Below are positions 16,446 to 24,959 of a stretch of 64,000 nt of DNA, piece after piece. The notes under the pieces are model-generated. The model did not search any database. It was not told the origin of the DNA and saw nothing but the letters and a program-made list of their open reading frames with translations. Position 1 is the stretch's first letter, and the number at the start of each line of letters is the position of its first letter. The DNA comes from Nostoc sp. XA010 (GTDB taxonomy: Bacteria > Cyanobacteriota > Cyanobacteriia > Cyanobacteriales > Nostocaceae). A program made the translations under genes and the position numbers. Location: the NCBI RefSeq assembly GCF_020829625.1, contig NZ_JAIVFX010000009.1:186001-250000 (forward strand), read 5' to 3'.

Positions 16446-16607
16446 GCTGAAAAGTCGCAAACAGATCCCCGCGTCAGCAATTAAGAATGGGCAAAGCGTG
16501 AGGGTATGGTTGCTTTTGCTGGCTATCCTTTAATTATTGAAGGTGAGACTGTAGGTGTTATTGGGATGTTTTCTCGGCAAATGATGACGGAATCAGACTC
16601 TTCATAA
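16446..16607 (+). pseudogene. GAF-domain relic of a sensor kinase
   Basis: The frame reads TDPRVSN, a TAA at 16482-16484, then EWAKREGMVAFAGYPLIIE, VGVIGMFSRQMM and a stop. This is the middle of a GAF domain as found in cyanobacterial histidine kinases (block -DPR--D-EWA--EGM-AFAGYPL). Both flanks are missing and one stop interrupts it, so it is a decayed fragment. Confidence 0.65.
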
Positions 16608-16720
16608 AAACGGGCAATTCTAGTGTATTTCAGCACCAGGAGCAGGAGCCGAGTTTATAATCTCTTATATCAAGTCCGGTGAATCACTTATGATTACCGG
16701 ATCTGTGCAAAAATCGGAAA

Positions 16721-16757
16721 AGCCTCTTTCCCCCTGCTCCCTGCTCCCTGCGCTCTA
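16721..16757 (-). repeat. Short CCCCCTGCTCCCTG tandem repeat
   Basis: A run of CCCCCTGCTCCCTGCTCCCTG, the same unit as the core of the two MITE-like copies, here without recognisable element ends. It lies just beyond the 3' end of the CO2 hydration gene. Confidence 0.6.
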
Positions 16758-16798
16758 AATGATAAGTTTTTAGCCGCACATGATGTTAGGTGTATCTC

Positions 16799-18106
16799 TT
16801 ATCTATAATCTTGCTTTTGAATACTCCCCAAACGAGCAGCATCACGAATATTGTAATCGGATCGAGTAAAGCGATTTAGCTGCATCTCAAAAAAGTCTCG
16901 ATTTGCTTGTAAATGCTTGGGATTTGGGTCATCTAATGGATATAAAAGTGCAGTTCTCAAGGCTTGAATTACCGCAGAAGTTACACAGTACATTGACCGT
17001 TGAAAACTAACTCCCAACTGAATCAACATATCTTCTTCACCCCGGCAATGTTGGCTGTAGTAATCAACAAGATATGGCGGCAAAAAATGCAACATATCTT
17101 GCATTAATAATGTGGGGGGAATGCCAGCAGTACCCACTGGAAATACATCAGCGTAAAGAATACCATAATGAAAGTCTTTCTGGTCTTCTGGTACTTGACG
17201 CGCTTGAGCATTATAAGATTTTGTCCCTCGGAAGGGTGCGGTGCGGTAGAAAACAGCTTCTACATAAGGTAATGCTGCTTCATATAGCCACATAAAACCT
17301 TTAGATTTGGGGATAATTTCGTAGCATTCACCACGAATATAAACGTGATGGTAAATGGGACGGCCTGCGATCGCAAATATACCATTAACTAAGAAACTCA
17401 TTGCCTCTGGGACGCTGCTAATGGTACCTTCGTCATAGCGATCGGACATTTCAAAGAACACTGGGGCCATGATTTCCCAGAATAAGCCCAGATTAGCGTA
17501 GTATGACATCTGGCGGCACTGTTCCAAAAACATATCGGGGAACAGCTTGTAAAGCCCCAGCATTACGGGGTTGCCTTGGAAGTAAGCTTTAATTGCCTTG
17601 TCAGCGTTGGCTTTGTATTCTTCGGAATCTAAGTAAGGGTCAAATTGTCCACCCATCCCTCTGTGCCACAACATCGCCCGCATACAAGCTTCAGCAAATT
17701 CCATGTTAATGCGATCGTGGAACAAGTGATGCAACAATTTCGGCATTTTGAAGGTTTCACCTTTTTCAATAAATGCCAAAAGTTCTGGATGTGCAGTAGC
17801 TTCCCCGCGCCAAATTCGCAAATCGGCATCGTCGCCAGCGTAATGATTATGCAGTTCTAAATATTCTTTGGGTAAGAAGTATTTGAAGAAGGGAAGCGGG
17901 TTTAAAAATTCGCGTTCGGCAATATAAAGTAGGTCGCGCCAGTAAAAATCCATCGGCACAGCATAAGCTTTATATAAACCGATGATTTGCATCAAATTTT
18001 CTGGAGTATCCGGTAACATTGCACCGCCTGCTTCTAAGCGGTGAATTACATCAGCAAATTCGTGCTTGGAAGGAGGTAATTTAATCGCTGTTTTAATTGC
18101 TGTCAT
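16799..18106 (-). CDS. CO2 hydration protein (Cup/Chp family) of NDH-1 CO2 uptake complex
   Basis: A 435-residue, His/Tyr/Trp-rich protein without clear membrane spans. It matches the CupA/ChpY - CupB/ChpX family throughout, with conserved segments such as LPKEYLELHNHYAGDD, MLWHRGMGGQFDP, RPIYHHVYIRGECYE and LIQLGVSFQRSMYCVTSA. Members bind the NdhD3/F3 or NdhD4/F4 membrane arm on the thylakoid and convert CO2 to bicarbonate in the cytoplasm. It follows ndhD by 99 bases in the same direction. The gene order ndhF-ndhD-cup fits either system. No cupS follows, which argues mildly for the constitutive (CupB) type, so no symbol is given. Confidence 0.93.
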   Translation of the reverse strand: MTAIKTAIKLPPSKHEFADVIHRLEAGGAMLPDTPENLMQIIGLYKAYAVPMDFYWRDLLYIAEREFLNPLPFFKYFLPKEYLELHNHYAGDDADLRIWRGEATAHPELLAFIEKGETFKMPKLLHHLFHDRINMEFAEACMRAMLWHRGMGGQFDPYLDSEEYKANADKAIKAYFQGNPVMLGLYKLFPDMFLEQCRQMSYYANLGLFWEIMAPVFFEMSDRYDEGTISSVPEAMSFLVNGIFAIAGRPIYHHVYIRGECYEIIPKSKGFMWLYEAALPYVEAVFYRTAPFRGTKSYNAQARQVPEDQKDFHYGILYADVFPVGTAGIPPTLLMQDMLHFLPPYLVDYYSQHCRGEEDMLIQLGVSFQRSMYCVTSAVIQALRTALLYPLDDPNPKHLQANRDFFEMQLNRFTRSDYNIRDAARLGSIQKQDYR

Positions 18107-18122
18107 GGTAATTGTAAATTGG

Positions 18123-18185
18123 TAGAGACGCGATTTATCGCGTCTGGGGGGATAAATTTTGAGACGCGATAAATCGCCGTCTCTA
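18123..18185. repeat. Inverted repeat between ndhD and the CO2 hydration gene
   Basis: TAGAGACGCGATTTATCGCG at the left and, inverted, TAGAGACGGCGATTTATCGC at the right form a long stem around GGGGGGATAAATTTT. This family of GACGCGATAAATCGCGTC repeats is widespread in Nostoc-type genomes. In the transcript it could act as a processing or attenuation hairpin. Confidence 0.6.
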
Positions 18186-18205
18186 CAAGGGTTTTGATGT
18201 ATTTT

Positions 18206-19702
18206 CTATTTGAGCGCGACTTCAGAGATTACGGTTTTTTCTAAAGCGGGAATTGCAGCCACCATTGTTGTAGTTGTGGATTCACTCCAACGCACTAACC
18301 AAGTGGGTTGTACTCCCAAAAAGATGATAAAAGCTGCCAAAATTAAAGCTGGTATTTTCTCAGACCAAAGAACTTTAGGATAGTAGGCAAAGTTATCTAG
18401 TTTGCCAAAACAAGTGCGGTTGAGGAGGATGACAAAATAAACTGCGGTTAATCCACTAGCTACTACACACAAAATAGTCGGGATAGGAAAGACAGAGAAA
18501 CTACCTTGAAAAACGATAAATTCCGCGATAAATCCTGTTAAACCAGGAATACCAGCACTAGCCATCCCACCTAAAACTAGTAAGGCACTAATTAGAGGTA
18601 AACCGCGTATGGGACTCATCAAACCATTAAGTTTATCTAACTCGCGAGTACCGACTTTGGCTTCCACGACTCCCACCAAGTGGAAGAGAATCGCCAGGAT
18701 GATACCGTGGCTAAACATTTGGGCGACTGCACCCACAAGTGCTAAGGGAGTACCAGCAGCACCAGCTAGCAAGATATAGCCCATGTGACCGACGGAACTG
18801 TATGCTACCATGCGCTTGATATCTTTTTGAGCGATCGCAACTACTGCCCCATAGATAGCGCTGACTGCTCCCCAAATTGCCAAAGTCGGTGCAATGATAC
18901 TCCAAGCATGGGGAAACATACCTAACCCAAATCGCAACAATCCATAAGTTCCCAACTTTGCTAATACGCCACCGAGAAGAATGGCAATTGGTGCTGAAGC
19001 CTCAACGTAAGCATCCGGTAGCCAAGTATGGAAGGGAACTAAGGGAATTTTAATACCAAAACCCAGTACTATCCCTGCTAGTAAAAGGATTTGTTTTGCT
19101 GTTGACAGGTTTTCTGTAGAGACTGCATCAAAAGCAAAATTGGTAGAACCACTCAGCCACACCATACCCAAGAATGTTGCCAGAATTAATGCTCCTGAAA
19201 CAGCAGTATAAATCAGGAATTTAATCCCAGCATAAGCCCGTTTTTCCCCTCCCCAAATGGAAATTAGTAAGTAGAAAGGGATTAATTCTAGTTCGTAGAA
19301 TAGGAAGAATAACAGCAAATTTTCAGCTAGGAAAGCACCTGCGACTCCTCCACTCACTAATAAAATCATGGAGTAGAACAGCCGGGGGCGTTCAGTTTCT
19401 TTACTGCTGCTGTAAATAGAAATCCAGGTGAGCAGGCTATTTAACACCAACATTAATATAGAAAGCCCATCAACACCTATTTGATAGCTCAAGCCAAGGG
19501 TTTCGTTCCAGGGTAAATACTCTTTAAATTGCATCCCTGGATTACTGATATCAAATTTTAGCAGGATAAAAAGGTTCCAGAAAAGAACTATCCCAGAAAA
19601 AATTAATGCTGTTAAACGAATACGATGTTTAGGGAAACTTGCAGGTAATATTGCTATAACGATAGCAGCGAAAATTGGGAGCCAAATCAAAACACTTAAC
19701 AT
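18206..19702 (-). CDS. ndhD: NADH-quinone/NDH-1 subunit NdhD (CO2-uptake type, D3/D4)
   Basis: A 498-residue polytopic membrane protein with about 14 helices of the NuoM/NdhD proton-channel family. The conserved FYELELIPFYLLI with the key Glu in helix 5, and PLVPFHTWLPDAYVEASAPIAILLGGVLAKLGTYG with the discontinuous helix 7, are visible. The neighbours (ndhF, carbonic anhydrase, CO2 hydration protein) place it in the NDH-1MS-type complex for CO2 uptake rather than in the respiratory NDH-1L. ATG 19700-19702 is chosen. It lies 112 bases downstream of the carbonic anhydrase gene and is probably in one operon with it. Confidence 0.95.
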   Translation of the reverse strand: MLSVLIWLPIFAAIVIAILPASFPKHRIRLTALIFSGIVLFWNLFILLKFDISNPGMQFKEYLPWNETLGLSYQIGVDGLSILMLVLNSLLTWISIYSSSKETERPRLFYSMILLVSGGVAGAFLAENLLLFFLFYELELIPFYLLISIWGGEKRAYAGIKFLIYTAVSGALILATFLGMVWLSGSTNFAFDAVSTENLSTAKQILLLAGIVLGFGIKIPLVPFHTWLPDAYVEASAPIAILLGGVLAKLGTYGLLRFGLGMFPHAWSIIAPTLAIWGAVSAIYGAVVAIAQKDIKRMVAYSSVGHMGYILLAGAAGTPLALVGAVAQMFSHGIILAILFHLVGVVEAKVGTRELDKLNGLMSPIRGLPLISALLVLGGMASAGIPGLTGFIAEFIVFQGSFSVFPIPTILCVVASGLTAVYFVILLNRTCFGKLDNFAYYPKVLWSEKIPALILAAFIIFLGVQPTWLVRWSESTTTTMVAAIPALEKTVISEVALK

Positions 19703-19778
19703 GGCAATTGGGGATTTTAGAAAATTGGTAATTGTTATAAATGTCTCTGAATTCGCGGCAGCATAGCAACAAACTACA

Positions 19779-19799
19779 TTTCCAGGTTGAACCTGGAAA
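19779..19799. repeat. Perfect 10-base-stem palindrome in the ndh operon
   Basis: TTTCCAGGTT and AACCTGGAAA flank one central base between the carbonic anhydrase and ndhD genes. It is not followed by a U run, so it is more likely an RNA processing/stability hairpin or a protein site than a terminator. Confidence 0.45.
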
Positions 19800-19814
19800 C
19801 GAGATTGAAAAAAT

Positions 19815-20540
19815 CTAACTAACCATACTGATTCTGCCAGTATCTAAATCGTAATAACCACCAACTATTTTCAGCTTTTCTGCCTTGATCAATTCAGATA
19901 AAACAGATGATGATTTCAATTCTTCAACTTGCGCCAAAATATTTGCTTTACAAGCATTTTCTAACTTATCTCCTGGCTTTCCTTTTGAACTTTCTACACT
20001 TGGTTTAATTGCTTCAAGCAAAGTTCCAATTCGCCCTGGCACTTGAGCACCTTTGATTGCGGCATCTACCGCACCACATCTTTCATGCCCTACTACCATA
20101 ATGACTTTGGAGCCTAATACTAAACTGCCAAATTCTAAGCTACCAATTTGCTGTGGTGTGGCAATATTCCCAGCTATACGGCAGACAAATAAATCTCCAA
20201 GTCCTTGGTCAAAAACAATCTCTGAAGGAACTCGTGAATCTGCACAACCTAAAATAGAAGCAAAGGGCTTTTGACTTTTGGCAACTTCGAGTAAACGTGA
20301 TTGAGTTTGGTTGGGATTGCGACGTTTTGCTTTAACAAATCTATCATTCCCATCTAATAATTCTTGCAATGCTTTATCAGGGGTAATATCACCTTCTGCT
20401 GGCGCTACTGGGGCTTTTTTTTCGGCAGCAAGTAAGTTTGAGCTAAGTCCGGCTGTCAATACACTTGTTCCGATGGCACCTGCACCAAACTTGAATAAAC
20501 TTCTTCTGGAAAGATTGAATTTGGGATGTTGTCTGCTCAT
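19815..20540 (-). CDS. Beta-class carbonic anhydrase with Tat signal peptide (EcaB-like)
   Basis: 241 residues. The N-terminus SRRSLFKFGAGAIG (twin Arg at 12-13) followed by a hydrophobic stretch and an Ala-rich cleavage region (about 38) is a Tat export signal, so the mature enzyme should be periplasmic or in the thylakoid lumen. Catalytic residues of beta carbonic anhydrases are all present: Cys99, Asp101, Arg103 (CADSR), His152 and Cys155 (HERC). The enzyme interconverts CO2 and bicarbonate with zinc. It sits between ndhF and ndhD (51 and 112 bases), a position suggesting a role in CO2 supply or conversion for the NDH-1 complex. ATG 20540 is preceded by AGGAG. Confidence 0.9.
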   Translation of the reverse strand: MSRQHPKFNLSRRSLFKFGAGAIGTSVLTAGLSSNLLAAEKKAPVAPAEGDITPDKALQELLDGNDRFVKAKRRNPNQTQSRLLEVAKSQKPFASILGCADSRVPSEIVFDQGLGDLFVCRIAGNIATPQQIGSLEFGSLVLGSKVIMVVGHERCGAVDAAIKGAQVPGRIGTLLEAIKPSVESSKGKPGDKLENACKANILAQVEELKSSSVLSELIKAEKLKIVGGYYDLDTGRISMVS

Positions 20541-20591
20541 GGAATTCTCCTCAAAATATTAAACTGTTAACTTTTAGTAGGATAGTTACTG

Positions 20592-22469
20592 CTACCCGAT
20601 TGTCGAAATTGGAAAAACCAAATTTAAAAACTGGATTCCCCAAAATTGCCAAGTCACCCACATTCCTAAAACACCTACTCCTAAAAGAACGGTTAAGGCA
20701 TAAAACTGGGTTTGTCCAGAGGTGCTGTATTTAAGACCTTCGCCACCTAATAGCGAAAATAAACCAACGAAATTAACGATGCCATCGACTACAAAGCGGT
20801 CAATCATATCGGCAAGTTGGGAAATTTTGGCAACTCCAAAAATAATGGTCACTTTATAGAGTTTGGGGGTGTAAAAGTCGTATGCGAACAAGTCTTGTAA
20901 ACCTTGCCAAGGGAGGCGAATCGGTTTAGGAATATTGCCTAAATAAATCACGCCAGTTATACTGCAACCGAAAAGACTTGACCAAATTAAAAGCAGTGCG
21001 ACATCTTTATTTACAGTTGCCCAATCTGGTAAAAGTGATAAGCTTTGCAACACTAAAGGAAGATGTAGACTGACACCAAGTAAAATCATCATTGGCAAAA
21101 TCATTGGCCAGTGTGCTTCAGGCGATCGCTGACTCATTTGTGTAGGTTTACCACCAAAAATTAAACCGAATTCTCTGGTTAAACTCACGGCTGTTAAAGC
21201 ATTTACCGCTATCACTACTCCCACTAACCAAGGTTGCGTTTCCCACAAGCCATCTGCTAGTTTCACTAACGCCCAAAAGCTACCCAAAGGTGGAAAACCA
21301 ATTAATCCCAAAGTCCCGACGATAAAGGCTATTGCTGAAATCGGGCGACGTGTCCACAATCCGCCTAATTGGGTTACGTCTTGGGTGATACTATTCCAGA
21401 TAATTCCGCCAGTACTCATTACTAACAGGGCTGCGGATATGGCATGGGTGAGTACTAACAATAACGCCGCTTCATTTTGTTGCGTTCCCACAGCAATGAA
21501 TACTAAACCCATGTAGGCGCTGACAGAATAGGATTGGCAGCGCTTAAGGTCAATTTGAGCGATCGCAATTAAAGAAGCACCCAACGCTGTCACTACCCCA
21601 ATGGCCACCATAGCTGAGGAAACTATGGGCGAGATGGTTAACACAGGTTGCAGTTTAATCAGTACCCATGCACCACTAGCTACTACTACCGAGTTCCGCA
21701 AAATCGTACTCGGAACAGGGCCTTCCATCGCTTCATCTAACCACAAATGCAGGGGGAACTGGGCACATTTACCCATCGGCCCGGCAATTAAGGCTAAACC
21801 TACCAGTGTCATGGTTGTCGGGTTGACGTTAGCAGTAGCCGCCCACTTTGCTAGTTCTGGATAACTCCAAGTTCCGGCTAGGGGCCATAGTGCCAACACG
21901 CCCATTAGTAAGAATAAGTCTCCCACCCGCTTAGTTAAGAAAGCATCTCTCGCTCCTGAGACTACTAACGGCTGGCTAAACCATAAGCCGACTAGTAGGT
22001 AGGTTCCCAGCGTCAGGACTTCCAAAATTACATAGCTGAAGAACAAGTTATTACACAGAGCAAGGGCACATAGTCCAGCTTCAAATAATCCTAATAAGGA
22101 ATAGAAACGTCCCCAACCCCAGTCCATTTCCATGTAGCCAATCGCATAAATTTGCGCCAGCAAATTCAAGCCACTAATCACAACTAAAGCGCCGACACTC
22201 ACTGAGGATATTTCCAAAGCAATGGTGAGGTCTAAACCAGCTGTAGATAACCAAGGAATAAATACTTCTTGGGCTGGCTGATTCCAAGTTGCTTGTAAGG
22301 CGATCGCACTATGTACAAACGCCAAAAATGTCATTACCAAATTTACGTAACCCGCCGGTCTTGGGCCAGTTTTGCGAATGATCCCCGGCGACCAAGGTAC
22401 GGCTAACAAGCCACCTATTAAGGCATAGCACGGAACTAGCCAAACAGTCTCAAGTAGAAACTGAGCCAT
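20592..22469 (-). CDS. ndhF: NDH-1 subunit NdhF (CO2-uptake type, F3/F4)
   Basis: A 625-residue membrane protein of the NuoL/NdhF family with about 16 helices. It shows GQIYAIGYM-like early block (AQIYAIGYMEMDWGW), FFSYVILEVLTLGTYLLVG with the conserved Glu, a discontinuous helix with KCAQFPLHLWLDEAMEGPVPST, and the long lateral C-terminal part. Length and divergence match the CO2-uptake isoforms NdhF3/NdhF4. The subunit pumps protons and anchors the Cup protein. It is the first gene of a minus-strand cluster with carbonic anhydrase, ndhD and CO2 hydration protein. ATG 22469, with GAGG upstream, is preferred over the TTG one codon earlier. Confidence 0.94.
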   Translation of the reverse strand: MAQFLLETVWLVPCYALIGGLLAVPWSPGIIRKTGPRPAGYVNLVMTFLAFVHSAIALQATWNQPAQEVFIPWLSTAGLDLTIALEISSVSVGALVVISGLNLLAQIYAIGYMEMDWGWGRFYSLLGLFEAGLCALALCNNLFFSYVILEVLTLGTYLLVGLWFSQPLVVSGARDAFLTKRVGDLFLLMGVLALWPLAGTWSYPELAKWAATANVNPTTMTLVGLALIAGPMGKCAQFPLHLWLDEAMEGPVPSTILRNSVVVASGAWVLIKLQPVLTISPIVSSAMVAIGVVTALGASLIAIAQIDLKRCQSYSVSAYMGLVFIAVGTQQNEAALLLVLTHAISAALLVMSTGGIIWNSITQDVTQLGGLWTRRPISAIAFIVGTLGLIGFPPLGSFWALVKLADGLWETQPWLVGVVIAVNALTAVSLTREFGLIFGGKPTQMSQRSPEAHWPMILPMMILLGVSLHLPLVLQSLSLLPDWATVNKDVALLLIWSSLFGCSITGVIYLGNIPKPIRLPWQGLQDLFAYDFYTPKLYKVTIIFGVAKISQLADMIDRFVVDGIVNFVGLFSLLGGEGLKYSTSGQTQFYALTVLLGVGVLGMWVTWQFWGIQFLNLVFPISTIG

Positions 22470-22813
22470 CAACTTACCTCTATATTGTCATCAAAAATTT
22501 GGGGGTTTGAATCAACTCGCGTTGATCCCCGTTAACCTAGCGATGTCTACGATAGGCTACGCCTAGGCAGATCAGACAATTTTATCTTTATTTAATTTTC
22601 TTAAAAACAGCTTACCGTTATCTTTGTCAAAATGGTATTACTTTATCTAAACAAATTTGAGATAAATACTCTAAATAAATCTTATATAAAAAACTATTTG
22701 AGTAATGAATAATAACTATTGTTTTTTATCTATTCATCATGAGTTTTTACTTATTGACATAAAGGATAAAAGACGCAAGTCCTTTGCGTCTCTACAATTC
22801 AGCTAAATGTGAC
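22470..22813. other. Promoter region of the ndhF cluster
   Basis: 344 bases, AT-rich in the centre. A short repeat GATGTCTACGATAGGCTACGCCTAGGC (about 22540-22567) and a hairpin AGACGCAA-gtcc-TTTGCGTCT (about 22770-22790) are present; the latter could end the 61-residue gene upstream. The cluster promoter should be here. I cannot identify a LysR-type (NdhR/CmpR) site with confidence. Confidence 0.4.
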
Positions 22814-22999
22814 TCACCCTTCGGTAGTTTTGTCAATCTGCGAAAAAATACAAATAATCGCAGGTGCTTGGCCAAATTGGCTGATGGGCGCGGGTTTCAT
22901 GTCCCGGTAGTCAAGGAGTTGGACTAAGATGAGGTAAGCGATCGCTAAAATGACCGAAATCGCACCTGTAATAATGGCAACTAATTTTGAACGCTCCAT
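22814..22999 (-). CDS. Small single-pass membrane protein, 61 residues
   Basis: It starts MERSKLVAIITGAISVILAIAYLILVQLLD: a short N-terminus then one membrane helix at about residues 6-28, followed by a Pro/Ala-rich tail with DMKPAPI. ATG 22999 is preceded by AAGGAAATACTG. I take it as a conserved small cyanobacterial membrane protein of unknown function. It is upstream of ndhF in the same direction but 344 bases away, with a hairpin in between, so it is probably a separate unit. Confidence 0.65.
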   Translation of the reverse strand: MERSKLVAIITGAISVILAIAYLILVQLLDYRDMKPAPISQFGQAPAIICIFSQIDKTTEG

Positions 23000-23416
23000 C
23001 AGTATTTCCTTTAATGCAAGTTATCGTGCTGTATCTATATCTACATTAATACTTAAGACATACTTGCAGTTTATCAAAGCAACGGTTTAGACGTTCCGTT
23101 AGTAATGCATTCGACTTATTTATCTTTACATAGTTTAGTTTTTCCATGCCCACATGCTTATTAAAACAACATATAAATATGAAGTTTTGCTTACACTGCA
23201 AACATTTGCAAACTCTAAAAAGTGTGGTAAAACATTGCAAAGTTAAGATTAAAGTTAAGTAATAAGAGGCTTATAGCCATTCCCTATTACAGTTTCTTTA
23301 CAGTTTATAAACATTATCTAAATATTATCAGTGACTAAGAAGCTACATACTTACTGTTAACTCGCTAGGATATTCACTAATGCGGGGTAGTCACTTGTAT
23401 TTAAATTAAAAATGTC
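23000..23416. other. Divergent intergenic region
   Basis: 417 bases between the small membrane protein and the GT-C glycosyltransferase. It is AT-rich with no convincing gene; a Cys/Phe-rich minus-strand frame here looks like chance. Both promoters should lie within it. Confidence 0.4.
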
Positions 23417-24928
23417 ATGATTAGTACTACTAAATTAAATAGAATTGACTTTTTAGTTGTAATTATTATTGTCGTCATTGGTCTTGTACATTTACCTTTT
23501 CCATTTGACGGAGATCAAGCATTTTTTAGGCTAGGTGCTTTAGAGATGCAGCAAGGGAAGATACTCTATCGTGATTTTTGGGATGTAAAGCAACCAGGAA
23601 TTTTCTGCTTTTACTTTTTGGCGGGAACTTTGTTTGGTTTTAATGAGATTGGCATCCATGCTTTTGAACTTATTTACATGGTATTATTTTCGATAATATT
23701 GCTGCTGACTCTAAAAAGCTATTTTCGGCATCAGATAATCGCAAGCCTAGTACCTTTGTTAACGGTTGGCGTTTACTATGTTGTTTCAGGCGCTTGGCAT
23801 CTTACTCAAGTAGAAGCGCTGGTTGGTTTTCCTTTATTCCTTTGTCTTTGGCTAACTTTTCAATCTTTTAAAAGCAAAGGAAAGCAAAGAGTTATCCTGC
23901 TTTTCCTCTCAGGCTTTATTGGCGGAATTGTCCTTTTATTTAAATTAATATTTTTGCTGATATTATTTTCCTTTTGGTTAACTATATTAATGTATTCTTT
24001 ATTAATAAAGCGACAGGGCATTCAAAAAATATTTATTGAGATTTGTTTGCCGATTTTTATAGGTATTATCTTTCCTCTTTTAATGGTTGCCAGCTACTTT
24101 GCGTGGTTTAATAGTTTTTCAATAGTGTATCAGACATTTTTTATATATCCGCCTCTTATTATTGCTAACTCTGCATTAAATCAAAAAGATTTTATTTCGG
24201 GAATAAAATGGTTCTTACAGAATTTTTATCCTTTAGCTTTAATAGCTATTGTGGCAATAGATTCTTCATGGCGTAAGTCTAAGGATATATTAACTTTGTT
24301 ACTTGTTGTTTGGTGCATTTTTGGTTTGAGTGTTATTGCTCTACAATATAAAGCATTGTGGGAATACCATTTTTTATTATTATTTGTACCTGTAGGTATT
24401 TTAGCAACAAAAGGATTAGATGTATTATGGGACTCTTTAAAAGAATTGAGTTCGCAAATACCGACAATTATGCTCATATTTTTATTGTTCTTACCTTTTT
24501 CATCCACTCTTATAAAAAAGAGTGTAACTCTGGTTAATAATAAGTTTGCTTTAACTGAAGATACACGATTGAAATATCAGACTGTCTTTAGAAAAAAATA
24601 TCCATCCCTTCACTCAGAGGCTAACTTAATATCTCAACCAGGAAGTCTTGCTGGTGAGATTTATGTAGCTGGTGATCCATCTATTTACTACTTTTCTGGT
24701 CGGACTCAAGCAACAATACTACGTGGTTGGGCGCTTGAATATTTTTTGCCTGAGCAATGGTTAGCACTTGTAGAGCAGTTAGATTCATCAAAGCCTCCTT
24801 ATATCTTCATTGATTATGAACCACAGGCGATTATCAAAGAAAATTTTCCCAAGCTGCTGGAATTTGTTGAGCAAAGATACCAGCTTTTACGTCAAAGCAA
24901 TAATGGTATTTGGTATATCATCAAATGA
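23417..24928 (+). CDS. Membrane glycosyltransferase, GT-C fold (GT39/ArnT-like)
   Basis: 503 residues with roughly eleven hydrophobic helices. The first periplasmic loop carries FDGDQAFFRLGALEMQQG and YRDFWDVKQPG, the acidic pair and the -D-KPP-like segment seen in polyprenyl-phosphate-sugar transferases. The C-terminal tail (GEIYVAGDPSIYYFSGR onward) is a soluble periplasmic domain with W-and D-rich motifs. Such enzymes move a sugar from a lipid carrier to a lipid or protein on the outer face of the membrane. The gene is AT-rich compared with its neighbours, and the substrate is unknown. The possibly frameshifted gene starts 31 bases downstream. Confidence 0.8.
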   Translation: MISTTKLNRIDFLVVIIIVVIGLVHLPFPFDGDQAFFRLGALEMQQGKILYRDFWDVKQPGIFCFYFLAGTLFGFNEIGIHAFELIYMVLFSIILLLTLKSYFRHQIIASLVPLLTVGVYYVVSGAWHLTQVEALVGFPLFLCLWLTFQSFKSKGKQRVILLFLSGFIGGIVLLFKLIFLLILFSFWLTILMYSLLIKRQGIQKIFIEICLPIFIGIIFPLLMVASYFAWFNSFSIVYQTFFIYPPLIIANSALNQKDFISGIKWFLQNFYPLALIAIVAIDSSWRKSKDILTLLLVVWCIFGLSVIALQYKALWEYHFLLLFVPVGILATKGLDVLWDSLKELSSQIPTIMLIFLLFLPFSSTLIKKSVTLVNNKFALTEDTRLKYQTVFRKKYPSLHSEANLISQPGSLAGEIYVAGDPSIYYFSGRTQATILRGWALEYFLPEQWLALVEQLDSSKPPYIFIDYEPQAIIKENFPKLLEFVEQRYQLLRQSNNGIWYIIK

Positions 24929-24959
24929 TTTTTCTTCTAGAGTAGCCAAATCACTGAAA

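Noticed and set aside
23046..23240. Minus-strand 64-codon frame upstream of the GT-C gene
   Set aside because: Cys/Phe-rich, no ribosome-binding sequence, no recognisable fold, in an AT-rich promoter region.
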